Made by a program: the position numbers and the translations under genes. The notes under the pieces were generated by a model. It searched no databases. It was not told the origin of the DNA and saw only the letters and a program-made list of their open reading frames with translations. This document shows, piece by piece, positions 21,440-33,029 of a DNA stretch of 37,163 bases. Source of the stretch: Azolla pinnata. Taxonomy: Eukaryota; Streptophyta; Polypodiopsida; Salviniales; Salviniaceae. The stretch lies in contig JBBBWG010026978.1 of the NCBI GenBank assembly GCA_037176905.1, forward strand, positions 163,778 to 200,940. Direction: 5' to 3'. How positions within the stretch are numbered: the stretch's first letter is position 1; each line of letters begins with the position of its first letter.

Positions 21440-24400
21440 TCAATCCACTTCAAATATCTCCGAATCAAACAGATCATCAATGCTGACATTTCTTTCTGGC
21501 TCCGCTTGATCCCCGCACCTTGTTCGATTCTTTATTTCCATTTGGGAAGTGCGAGTGCAGTATTCTCCGTCAATCTCCTCGAGGTCTGCATCTCGATCGT
21601 TCCCAAACCCCACACTATTTCCCTCTTTTGAAAGCTTTGGTGGGGACATGCCGATGCTCGGCCCAGCATTTATAGCCTCGTCCATGGCACCGATGCATTC
21701 ACAGCCCATCGCCACAGGATGGCTTTTGGGAGCATTTTCATATCTGGAAGTTTCTTCGTCTTGTAACTGTGAATCTTCAAGGGATTCTGATTGACTAGTA
21801 TCAATAACTCCTGCAACGGACAATTCGATGCAGTTATCTTGCATAATGTTATCCTGTATGGCATCATTTTCGATCTTTTCTGGCTCGCTTTCAATCATAT
21901 TTGGCACTTCTTCATCTTGAATGCCAGAATCTCCCACATCAACACCGTCCTTGCAAACCTCAGTTCCCAATGATGTTTGATATGGTGACCGGTCCATGCT
22001 GCCATGGCAATGTATACCGGCTTTTATATCATTCACATCATAACAAATTTCCCTGGCATCTGATTTATGAGTACCACCACCATCACTCTTTGCATCCCCA
22101 ATTGCTATTTGGGTATTTACTGCTTGCAGGTTTGGCTCCATCATCGAGAAATCCGGATGAGTGGTGCTTTCTGGTGGGTTTGGAGCATCAATTCGACACA
22201 CTTCCATGTTTGTGATTTCTAATGCCGCTTTTAGACCCTCCATAGCAGAGGTGGCTTTGATAACTGCTGCACTGCTCCTATGCGCTTTCGATGATTCTGG
22301 AATCATAAATGCCGGAGGGACGCCACCCCCACCATTGATGATGGAATTCACTTGCTTTAGCTCCAGAACAAGATGGACCCTCCCTGCATACTTCTCGTGG
22401 AACTTCCGCGAATCTCCCACTAGATCGATCCAAATGTCCTTCGGAATGTTTTCTTCAAGCTGTCAGCATCAACAATTCAATAAAAGAGTGAAGATATTTG
22501 CCAAGAGAGAAACACAATAAACTAGTTGATGAATTAGTTGCTTACTAACCTGCCTTATAGGGACTTCTGCAGTGCCCATACACACATCAAGTCCATCATT
22601 CGAATTCATCACTTTAACTGTAAGCCTTTGCACCCCTGTGTCTTCAATCTACACACAGGAAGTAATTCAACATCAGGTCCTGGAATGCCATTAAGGATAG
22701 GCAAATAAGTAAACACAATGCTTGCAAGAAGAAACACACATTAAATTGGAAATCTTCATTCCAGATAGGATCTGAGGCATCAGGCACTGACTTGCTCCGC
22801 TTTGTAAGGCTATCTACCCTCCTTATAAACAGTAGAGCATATGGATTTGATCTTCCAGTCATATATCTATTCACCAAATCTTTTGCCTTAACCAATCGTA
22901 CATTGAGGATACCAGTGAAGCTTGCCTCTAGATCACTGCAAAATTTTGAAAATAAGAAAAAAAATGAAAGAATCACTGGCTCCACAATAGAAATGATATG
23001 TTTCTGCTAGGTTCCAGTAATAGCTGACCAGGTTTTCCTATCTTTCTTAGACTTGGGATTTCACTTGCAGATAACACTTGCAGACTAAAACCTTTCCTAG
23101 GATCGGCCTTTCCTTGCACATAGATAATAGAAACAAAATTTTCCCTAGTACCAATGAATATCACCTTTGTGCTGAAGGAATGAGTTATCCTTTATACTTG
23201 ATTGGAAAATGTAACCTTATGATCCCTCATCCTAGGTCGTGTAGAAGAACTAAAGGCTTTTATAAATGCCCTTCTTAGCTTGATGATAAACACACATATT
23301 TTCATAACCAATCGCATACAGTTTCCACAGTAGTATAAAATTGAGATTGGGGTCTTCATCAACTAAGTGATTAGGGATGTGCAACTTGTCTTTCTATTTT
23401 GACATTGATAGTTCATAAATCAGACTCAGTTGTTTTTCAAGATAACAGCAGGTAGGCTTCTAAAACTTTTATCGCATTTGCTAATGATGCACAATAGTAA
23501 AATTATCTCCTTTACCCGGAACCATAATCAGCATGAAAATGGAACAGCTGGAAACTTAACACCCTTCTCTTCCCTATTCTGTTATCATCCTAGTAAGTTT
23601 CAAACTATAATTTGTTGACCTTGAAAAAGAAAAAAGCTCAGATAATGCGTACAGTTACCTGTAATCTCCTGGGATGAAAGGTATAACAACACGGTTAGGC
23701 CAAACTAGAATATCCATCAAAGTCGCTAGCAAGGTGCCCTGCATATATGAATCCATTGCTGAAAAAATCTGACAAATCGGATATGTATAAACTCGTTGTT
23801 CCATAGCAATACATGGAAGAATATTTTGATGTGTATAAGCAGAAGCCACTTACATCCACTGCCTTTTCCAGTTCTGACGTTTCACCCAGACTGCCACTGA
23901 GAAACTTGGATTGAAAATCTATTAAGGGCTGTTCATCTCCACCAAATAACCTTTCTGCAATGAGCAATTACTCTCTTGTATGCTCAATGCCAAAGCAGAA
24001 TCAAATACTTAAATAAAAAACAAGATCTTACAGGCTCTATAATAGACAAAGTCATGGCTCCGAAACATGGAAGCTCTTCTTTGAAAGGAATGAAGGTCAC
24101 CTTTGCGACAGCATATATCACAAAATGCTTAACCTGTAATAAAACAGACATAACAACAAGAATCTATCATATCCCTTCAGCAATTTTCTAGGAGCACAAA
24201 TAGAAACTCTTTCATCGAATTGTATATCATTCAATTACGAATTTAGAACTCGGCTAAGAAGAAAATTTACCTGGACTATGTATTTAGGTCCGGATGTTGA
24301 AACATGAAGCACCATTTGCTGATTTTCATTGTCTCTCCAATCAATCTGAACCTCAAATGAGATCCTGTTATGTTGTTCGTGTACAGCCTTTATTCCTATC

Positions 24401-25619
24401 CATCAAACGCTAAAAGAGCTTAAGGATAACATTTTGTACTCGCATAATCTTTCTCATATAGTATATACTTGTGCATATGAATATGTATATAGAACAGCCT
24501 TCCACGAATGAATCAATACCCTGCACATAAGGGCAGCTATTCCCTAACTCGAGTTTGGCAACTCGAAGGTCTTGAATAACCTGGGGCTTATATTTGTTCA
24601 ACACATCATGTAGCTCCACTATGATCATATCTAAACATGCCTGAAGAGAAAGGGTAGAGCAATTTTCTCAGCCTCGAATGCAAAAGGACCATTTTTTGGT
24701 GAAGGAAAACTGACAGAGATTCAAACCACTTACTTCTTTGAAAACGGGCCATAGCTTTTCCACACCCGCATTGATCCATCTTGCCTTCCAGTGACAACAA
24801 ACGATGAACAATAAACCACAGTGTGTGACTAAAAAGATAAAGAAAGCGAAGAGAAACACCTTGTTTCTATCCACTTTTATGTTTCAAAACAGCAGAATAT
24901 GAAGACATAGCGAGTCGAATTTCTGCAATGGACGGGATACCAATAAAAATGCATGTTTTGTGTGACACTTACAGGCTCTGCATCTCCAGGGTCGGGTAGC
25001 CAGCTCAAAGCTTTCTCATGATCCGGCAAAATCTTCTTCAAAGAGGCCATATCAGCTAAGGACAGCTGAGCAAGCCTGACACTCTGTTATGGCCACAATA
25101 GAAATATGTGAAACACAGAGAGAGAGAGAGAGAGAGAGCGTGTGTGTGTGTATGCAAGGTACACAGAACAATAGCTCCATGTGTAAACAGTGATTTGTTT
25201 CAGAGTTCTTTGGTTAGCTGCGGAATTATACTATCTACACAGAACCATGCAAAAGACTGCATTTTTTCCAGATTCCTTCCATCAAAACAATTTCCTTCCA
25301 TTACATGAGGAACACTGACTGAGATGCCTACTAATCATTTGGCAGATGCAGAACACTACTTTGCCCACTGGAGAGATGGGTATACACACAGACTTACACA
25401 CAGCCTCCGTGCGAGTCCCCGGCGGCTCTGATGGATGGAGTGCGATCCCATTAGAGAGAGGCCCACAGAGATTCCGAGCAGAATCTGCAAGAAGCAGGGG
25501 AGGGTGGAGATCCATTGGAGGGCGAGGGAGGTCCAGCAGAGGCAGAGCGTGGCAAGAATGAGGGATATCTGGGAGATGGGTTTTTGGATCCAATCCAGAA
25601 TCTCCAGATTCTTCGCCAT
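21440..25619 (-). CDS. TM-SMP-C2 protein (plant synaptotagmin/CLB-like lipid-transfer protein)
   Basis: There are 11 exons in order of transcription: 25398-25619, 24973-25083, 24734-24784, 24520-24640, 24271-24395, 24032-24133, 23854-23928, 23659-23738, 22740-22935, 22550-22648, 21440-22459. They sum to 2202 nt (733 aa) with matching phases. A hydrophobic hairpin lies at residues 17-60, the usual ER anchor. The SMP domain (about 105-295) begins ARWINAGVEKLWPVFKE and includes KLELGNSCPYVQG, VKHFVIYAVAKVTFIPFKEE and LPCFGAMTLSIIEPPLIDF, and closes with LVWPNRVVIPF. A single C2 domain (about 298-435) starts GILNVRLVKAKDLVNRY. A 300-residue acidic, low-complexity tail follows and is unlike the short tails of Arabidopsis SYT/CLB proteins. 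SMP domains carry lipids between membranes at ER contact sites. The C2 calcium ligands look lost. The precise subfamily is uncertain. Confidence 0.87.
25115..25155. repeat. (AG)n-(TG)n microsatellite in an intron
   Basis: The run agagagagagagagagagag is followed by cgtgtgtgtgtg in intron 1 of the SMP-C2 gene. It has no visible role. Confidence 0.8.
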
Positions 25620-25650
25620 ATCCGGCCTGTCCTGATCATCGATCGGAGAT

Positions 25651-25707
25651 TAGGAGGAGATGAGGGAGGAGGAGGAGGAGGAGGAGGAAGAAGAAGAAAG
25701 GAGAAGG
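25651..25707. repeat. (GGA/GAA)n tract in the SMP-C2 5' leader
   Basis: On the sense (minus) strand it is a CCT/TCT tract about 35-90 bp upstream of the ATG at 25619. It is probably in the 5' UTR. Confidence 0.75.
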
Positions 25708-26651
25708 GTGTTGATCCATTTCCAATGGAGCTAAAACCTGGAATCGAACCCATGATCGATTCGATTCTCCGATTTTGCCCTTTTGCTTGCTTCCGAAGAG
25801 AAATTCGTATATCGGTTTACAAATCGATTGTTCGAGCACGTACATTTATCAAATGATGTTCCATTCGATTCGATTCGGTTCAATTCGGTCCAATTCAGTT
25901 CGGTTCAATTCGGTCCAATTCAATTCAGTTCAATTCAGTTCAGTCTTGTTTCCAAAGGCAGCAGCAGCTTAGGCTATGTCACTAGCTTTGATTCAAGTAT
26001 TTGAACTCAAAAATTGTGATTCTTTCATTTGGTTTGCATGCATTTGGATTCGATCATATAAAACTTGCAACTCTTGAACATTTGTGTTCGACTAGGGAAC
26101 ACCGCCAGCAAAAGAGCTTGATGAGGAGGAATCTAGGTTGTGCAGACAACACTCGATTGAGACCGATGATGAAAAGATTACGAAACTTCTTCTTTCTTCA
26201 CACTAGACGCACACGAAACTACCTTCGCCGTGATGATGAAGTGCGCAGGTAGAATCAGGACATAGATGAAGCAATGTATATTATTATTATTATAGATTGA
26301 AATGTGAGTTACCGTGATCAAATCAAACTCAAGAAAATTTACACAATAGAAGGCATCGAAATCAACCATTTCGGAGCACAAAAGGTTTCTGCTTTGGGAC
26401 TGGTAAAGCAAATGCATTCATCAAAACCAGAAATCAACCCTGATCAAAGGCTTTTGATGGGTCCCAACAGCTTATTAAGCAAATGGCTGACAATGCCTCT
26501 CTACTATGTATATATAGATAAATAGATAGACAGATAGATGTGCTAGAAATACTTCTTGTGAACAAACACCTACCTATACATGTCCATGTGGTTAAGAAGT
26601 ATGAATACAACACACAAGCTGGAAAGCATTCTCAACCTTTGGAGCTTCTTC
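25708..26651. other. spacer between SMP-C2 and the transporter
   Basis: Holds the promoter of the SMP-C2 gene and the 3' UTR of the transporter (both minus strand), plus the pentanucleotide repeat at 25863-25946 and a (tta)n run at 26280-26294. I see no gene. Confidence 0.5.
25863..25946. repeat. imperfect (ATTCG/GTTCA)n pentanucleotide repeat
   Basis: About 16 five-base units of the form attcg, gttca, attcag and gtcca lie within 250-330 bp upstream of the SMP-C2 start codon. Confidence 0.85.
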
Positions 26652-29600
26652 CTAAAGCTTTGAGATCTTGGCTTCTATTTCTTCCAAGCTTAGCCCCTTG
26701 GTTTCGGGAACGGAGAATATGATGAACGCCAGCGCGATGATGCCGATGATGCCGAACCCAACGAACGTCCATGCTGCGCCCAAGAGATCCTGCACGAATC
26801 GAGAACACACGATTCAGCTATACAGTTATTGCTCTACACCACTAGTACACGATGCGCGATGCAAATTCTTGTAAGAAGAAACGAGCGACGTTTTCCCAAA
26901 TACTACAACGCACGATTCAACCATATGTATTGCTGTATACTGCTAGTACACGATTTACGATCCACAAAATTCTTGTTAAGAAAACGGTGTTTTCCGCTGT
27001 TGCAATTTCACATTCTTTGACCACTGTCATGGTAGATACCTGGATGGGCGCGAATGCAAATGTGACTAGAGCATTCGAAGCAAAGTTGACGAGCACTGCA
27101 ACGCTCAACGCACGGCCTCTCGTTCGTAGAGGGAAAACCTCCGACACCATCAGCCATGAAATCGGCCCAAACGAGACCTATATGCCACATAGCACAAACA
27201 CAAGAAGAAGAAGAAAAAGCCAGTGATTTGATCCCTATTTTGACGAGATCTACGTTGTCAACCACTATAATGTTGGGTCAACCTCGATCCGATTTCTTGT
27301 ACATACAAACCTCTTTCTTTTGCACCAAACAACCTTTACCTGATAGCAGCTGACATAGATCAGAAGAGCGATAACAGCCAATATCGAATACCCTTGACCC
27401 ACGAAATAGTACGTTCCAAGAAGGAAAAGAGAAAGCACCTGCGTGACGATCGCACAAATTAGACCGGAAAAAATCTAGCATTCCCTGAGCAGATGAAATC
27501 CTTTCCAAATCATGAAAGCCGTAAAATGATGTTAATGGGTTTCGGAATCTGTAAACCCTTTCTAGAGATTCCAGAATTTGAGGCTGGAACAGGACTGGGA
27601 TGGAGGCTTACGAGACCACCGACGCCAGAGATTAAGAGTGGCCTTCTTCCCAAGTCATCGACCTTGAAAACTGCGATCGCTGTCATAAGAAGCTGGGCCA
27701 ATCCAAAAGGAAAGCAAAAAAACATTACTCAAATGCTCTTTCAATTTTACATATAGATAACCTACTTTTTCCACTTATCAATGCCAGCATGATAGTCATC
27801 TAGATTATACTGGGGAGAAAATAAAACTCAATTTGGAAGAGAAACGAAGACGAGCACCGGATTCCACAACTATCTGTGCATCTAGGCAGCTAGCTAGCTA
27901 CCTTCCTTTTCCCCTTATTCACAGCAAAAGTTCTCGATGTCATTACTCCAATATGTTAAGGACTAATCCTGATTACTGGATTCGATCGAGGTATTTCATC
28001 TATTTTTTCCCGCTACTTGCTAAAAAGAGGAATGTACCAGGGCTTTCTTTCATCACCTTAAAGACACCAATAATGATTGCAACGCGAGTTGCATCTGCAG
28101 CTGCAGAAAATCCTGCACTCTATTGTCACAAAAATGGGAAGGTAATAGAAGTCATTTGAACATCTTCATAGCATCCAGAGAAATATTTGGTCTACTACAT
28201 AAGCATTTCTTTCACCTGAAGAATTGATGCTGCATAATAAAGTACACTTGGTTGTCCAGTTACCTGTATGTCCAAGAACAACCTCATCATGAATCACATT
28301 CAGGCATCAATTCTATGTCTGGAAATGGCAATAGGAAAAGACACCTTTTAAAAGGATTCACCGCCAAATCAATTATATGTCTGACAATTAGTTTTCTAAG
28401 GACACAGGTTTTGAAAAGATCCACCGTCAAATCATGAGTAATGCTAGGCAAAGATATTCAAATTGCTGTGAGAATCAGAAGAATTTTTGGACAAATACAA
28501 AAGGATTTGCCACACCTGCTGGAAGAAGACTAACCCCGCACCAACTTTAAGGGCCTTCAAGCTACTGCCTTGGAAAACTTCTGAGAATTTCGGCTCTTCC
28601 TTGGCATCGGATAACTGCAAGGAGCCAAGCGTCTCATCTACTTGCATCTCGACTGCCGTGCTGCTCGCAGAGCCTTTTCTCAGCCTATACAAAGCCTCGA
28701 CTGCATTCTTCCTGGCAACTTGCAATATCTCTTTCCCTTGGACACCACGGAGCAGAAGCCAACGAGGAGATGGAGGAAGCCACCACATTCCCAAACCCAT
28801 AACTAGCGCTGCCGGCACGGCAGAACCATACATCACACGCCATCCTCCCACAGCACCTATCTTGGCATTCCCTACAAGATAGCCAAGCTAATCGACAGAT
28901 GTGGCAATACAGTCATTTTCTTATCCAATATTTTGATGCCTAAACATGGCAAAAGTTGCAACTTCCCAGGCTTACAAGTATTCCTAACACGATGAAAGCT
29001 TCTTTCAACGACACTAGAGTTCCACGGATTTGAGAAGGCGAGGTCTCGGCAATATATAACGGTGCCCCATGCATCGCCTGTTTTGGTTTTTGTTCAGACA
29101 TAATACCCAACAGAAGAAGAAGGTTAGGAAAAAAAAAACATAATCCTGAATGCGTAGAGAAAACCTCCAATTGATCAAAAGAGAACCTACCAAACCGATC
29201 CCAAGTCCATATACAACTCTTCCAACCAAAAGAAGCATAAAGCTAGGTGCTAGCGATGTGCTCAAAGCTCCCACAATGTAGAACAATGCTGCTGTTAGCA
29301 ATTCTTTACGCCGACCTACAACAACAAACAAGTAACGAAGTTAGCCCCTTGCTTCACTGAGATAGTGAATTAGATCTAAGAGGATATTTTCGAAGCATAT
29401 GTTGGGCGATAAAATTCCAACAGAAAACAAGGAGCAAGGGGAATTGAAGAATTTGGCTTATTCAAATAATGTGAATGGAACCTAAAGAGTCTGATATATT
29501 GAAGGCTAATATAGAACCGATCAAGGCGCCATAAAGCGATCCGCTCACCTGAATCATGAAAAGATAGAACGATCACAACAAGGATTAGTTGTCTTAACCG

Positions 29601-31122
29601 TCTATGAACCAAAAAAATAATTGACAGACTTGCAGAAAAAAAAACTTACCACAAGCCCTGTCTGAATCGAACTCAAATTGTACCATGGAACCCCGCTCAA
29701 GTCAGCAGACTGTCATCCTAAAGAGAGGGAAGTGAGGAGCTGTGTGCTTGCTATATGGTAAAAAATGGATATTCATAATGCAAATACACATTTCCTAATC
29801 AGGAATAATGAAACGCCAGATGATTTGACTGATGGACGTCATTTATCCAAATAGAAGATACGATAGGCTTTCGATTGGTATACCATTCAATCTTTTCCAC
29901 ACTTTAGCTGAAGCACTAGTCATTTGCGACATTAGATTTGCTCGGTGATGAACAAAACAGTAGAGAAACCATATGTATCACCGAGGGCTTACAGTCAATG
30001 AGATTAAGGCACCAGATGTGGCTCCAATATCGTATCCAAATAGCAGACCGCCAACGGCCGGGAAAAAAAACCTGGAAAGTGATTCGTTGCGTGAACTTAG
30101 AAACAGATGAGTGTATCCATGTATCCAAATCAAGAAAACAAAGAAAAATTTCCATACGGAAGAATCGCATCAGTCCAGCTGAAAGATTCTTCAGAAACTC
30201 CCGAGCTCGAAACCTCGTCATCATCTCTTGGGACTGCATGCCATTTGGGCTACAACCAACGGTATCGACAGAAGGCATCAAAGCTTGGCAATTGTATGAA
30301 CAGAGGGAATGGCAAGCATCAGCACAGGAATCAAATCATGCGTGTGTACATACATACATAAATACATACAGATGTACATGTAAGTACACACATTCCATGC
30401 ACAAATGCATACATCCATACGTCCATGCATCACATACATACATCCCAAATGCATACGCAGATACATCCGCACCCACAAGCATCCATACATTCGCAGAGCG
30501 CATACATCCATGGTGGATGCACAAACCGCATTACATCCACCATGCATCCGCAAACCACATTACATCCATCATGCATCCACACGCACAGCATACATCCATC
30601 GTGCATCCACAAACAGCATTACATCCAGCATACATCCACACAGCACCGCATACATCCAGCATACATCCACACAGCACCGCATACATCCAGCATACATCCA
30701 CACAGCACCGCATACATCCAGCATACTTCCACACAGCACCGCATACATCCAGCATACATCCACACAGCACCGCATGCATCATGCACATATATGGAGTAAC
30801 TACATCCTCCGTGTCTACATCGCATGTAAGCCTGAATGGCAAAAATAAACAGATGGGCAGCGATGCATACCTTACAAGGCCGTGGCGATGATCTGGTAAC
30901 GCTGAGCATCCGGGAAGAAGATGACGTAGTCAGTGGATTGGATGGGACTGGTGGGCTAGACAGCGGCAGCGGCAGCGGCAGCAGCTTCTTCTCCGTCTTC
31001 TGATGGAGCTGGCGACGGCATGAGAAGCAATGCGGCAGCAGAGATGAATCGGCGCGGGAGGAAGGAGACGAGCTTGGGGAGCGAGAGCGCAAGCAAGGAG
31101 CAGAGGAACAGGGGATCGCCAT
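26652..31122 (-). CDS. plastid-type sugar/H+ symporter (D-xylose-proton symporter-like 3 group, MFS)
   Basis: There are 14 exons in order of transcription: 30871-31122, 30158-30249, 29993-30071, 29650-29709, 29482-29548, 29191-29315, 28976-29077, 28516-28887, 28216-28263, 28057-28119, 27612-27692, 27340-27438, 27040-27177, 26652-26789. They sum to 1716 nt (571 aa) in matching phase. Residues 1-85 are Ser/Pro/Arg-rich and look like a transit peptide. The MFS sugar-porter signatures are in order: GGLLFGYDIGATSG (TM1), GRRKE after TM2, GRVVYGLGIGLAMHGAPLYI, LPPSPRWLLLRG, QQVTGQPSVLYY (TM7), KVDDLGRRPLL, FPLRTRGRA, and VPETKGLSLEEIE at the end. The match is closest to the Arabidopsis At5g59250 type, including the AMHGAPLYIAET block and the long loop after PRWLLLRG. 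The family moves hexose or pentose with protons, but the substrate of this group is not settled. Intron 1 holds a minisatellite. Confidence 0.93.
30340..30785. repeat. minisatellite in transporter intron 1, 31-bp unit
   Basis: From 30619 about five near-identical 31-bp units (acatccagcatacatccaca then cagcaccgcat) follow each other. The sequence before them (30340-30618) is a diverged catacatccat-type version of the same motif. The array opens long His/Thr-rich and Cys/Met-rich frames on both strands, and these are not genes. Confidence 0.9.
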
Positions 31123-31220
31123 GTGAGCGCCAGTGCTGTGAACAACAATAAGCTTCTTTTAGTACATGTATTTGAGAAAGGTCCGATATTTTTTCGGATT
31201 TGGGCATTTGGAATCTGGAT

Positions 31221-31252
31221 AAGGAGAAGAAAGAAAGAAAGACAGAAAGAAG
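31221..31252. repeat. (GAAA)n purine tract in the transporter 5' leader
   Basis: The plus-strand run gagaagaaagaaagaaagac is a CTTT tract on the sense strand, 100-130 bp upstream of the ATG at 31122. Confidence 0.7.
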
Positions 31253-31284
31253 TGACGGAGATTGTTTTGGTGATAGAGCTTTCC

Positions 31285-31770
31285 GAACCCCATCGTATAA
31301 GGTTGTGTTTTGATTATCTTACCGTAGTACTCGGGTATGTAGAAAAAGATTGTGTTTGATTGTGTTTTTTTACGTACTTTGGGTAATGTAGAAGAAGGTT
31401 GTGTTTGATTATCTTGTGTAGAAAAGGTTGTGTTTCATTATCTTATGTAGAAAAGGTTGTGTTTGATTATCTTATGTAGAAACAGGTTGTGTTTTGATTA
31501 TCTTATCGAATGGTTTCTTATTTTGATGAGGTTTTTTGGAGTGTCTCAACGTATATGTGACAAGATGGAAGTTGATTTGACCGTCTTCACAATTATGTTG
31601 TATGGAAACTTTGCTCCCCCGAGGAGTTAGATTTATGTCATTGTGTGTTGACAGAAGCGCCTTACTAAGTTGACCTTGCCGCATTGCTAGATTTGAAGTA
31701 GTTTTTTTTGTATTGTCATGTTGTTTCAATACAAACATACATTTACACGAAAAAACAAAAGAGAAGGGAG
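31285..31770. repeat. dispersed repeat, copy A, upstream of the transporter
   Basis: It opens ccatcgtataaggttgtgtt, then expands internally as several 27-35-bp units (ggttgtgtttgattatctta with tgtagaaaa between them, 31375-31505). It then has gatgaggttttttggagtgt, atgttgtatgg.aactttg, ttgaccttgcc and atgttgtttcaatacaaacat. The same order of blocks is found in copy B at 35055-35400, in the same orientation. Confidence 0.8.
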
Positions 31771-33029
31771 AAGAATGTAGAAGACACGGCTTCCTTGTCA
31801 TTTTGTCAGTCGGGCTTTCGATCGGCGTTATAATCTATGAATCATCGTCAGATGTGGGGCTCTCATGGATGCTCTGAGCAGTAGCATGCCTTTGCAAATC
31901 ACCAGACAGAAATCGAATGTCTATGTAGCACCTGATCCTAACAGGAAGCTGAACACGATGGATATGGCATTCCAAATCTTTAGAAGACAAACAAAACAGC
32001 TTCAACTTATCATCGATCCTTCTCGCTTGAGATGTTATGAACCGATCTCGCGCCAAAGTATCGAAAGCTTTTGCTTCTCTGTATCAAAGCTGCGAAAGAG
32101 TACTCTTTACATCATGCCGCCCCACAAAAACCGGTGATAAGACATAAAGGAAGATGTATCGATCGAAGCATACGCAAACAAGGGTTAGGTTAAAAAGGAC
32201 TCGTGGTAGTTCAGAATTACCGAGAAAAACACCTTTTCGAAAGCATTGCAGATCTCATATCTTTTAAAAGTTTACACTGTAGACTTACTTTTGAAAGACG
32301 GTAACATGGACATTGTCGACACGCAATTGTTTACCATCACAAATGTTCAGTAACACTGAAGTTATATGCACAACTGTTGTACATACCTAGAAACAGCTGC
32401 TGTACATGTGCAGAGCATTAGTAGTTTCCATGAGAAATTCCCATTATAACTGTCAAAGAAACCAAGAGAGTAGAATATACAGAAAAACATCACTCAATCG
32501 GATAGAACAGGTGAAATTCTGATCTACTGTACAGTGAAAATTTGTGTTGGATTCACACTATGCAGATTTTGTGGGTGGAAATCAATCCCACAATGCAGCA
32601 CAACAAGACAGCTGGAAGAAGTTCCAAAATAAACAGACATGACAAATTACATTGTGAATATTAACTGCTCAAAAGCTCCCCAATGGACTCTCTTCTGTAT
32701 GAATTTCCTTGAGCCCCTTACTGCTTAGAAGAAAAATCATATCAGGTTGCTGGAGATTTGATTCGCTTAATCTTTCACACCACAACAATCCATAATGACA
32801 ACCACAAGATGAGCTGTATTTCAGGGCACACAATACCAAGCATAACATGTTCATACACATAATGTTTTTGATACCTTCTCTACCTGCAAGATTGCAGGTA
32901 CATAGAGAGGGCAGAAAGCAATTGAACTGAACAAGTCCAAGAGAAATCTTTAAAAAGTTCAACTCCATCTCTTCTATGAAGTCCTAAGGAAATTTTTCTT
33001 AATATTGTATTTTCTATCGAGAAGAAAGA
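31771..33029. other. spacer between SKP1 and the transporter
   Basis: Includes the SKP1 3' UTR at its right end. A 73-codon minus-strand frame (31835-32056) and a 90-codon plus-strand frame (31865-32137) overlap, and neither matches a family I recognise. No other structure is seen. Confidence 0.45.

Noticed and set aside
23929..23955. An earlier acceptor for SMP-C2 exon 7 (adding RLFGGDEQ)
   Set aside because: That acceptor gives the wrong phase after exon 6. The acceptor before CCC at 23928 keeps the frame and gives the family-like IIEPPLIDF.
29938..30891. A 317-codon plus-strand frame rich in His/Thr/Ser
   Set aside because: It lies antisense across the transporter exons 2-3 and the intron 1 minisatellite. 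Its composition comes from the 31-bp repeat.
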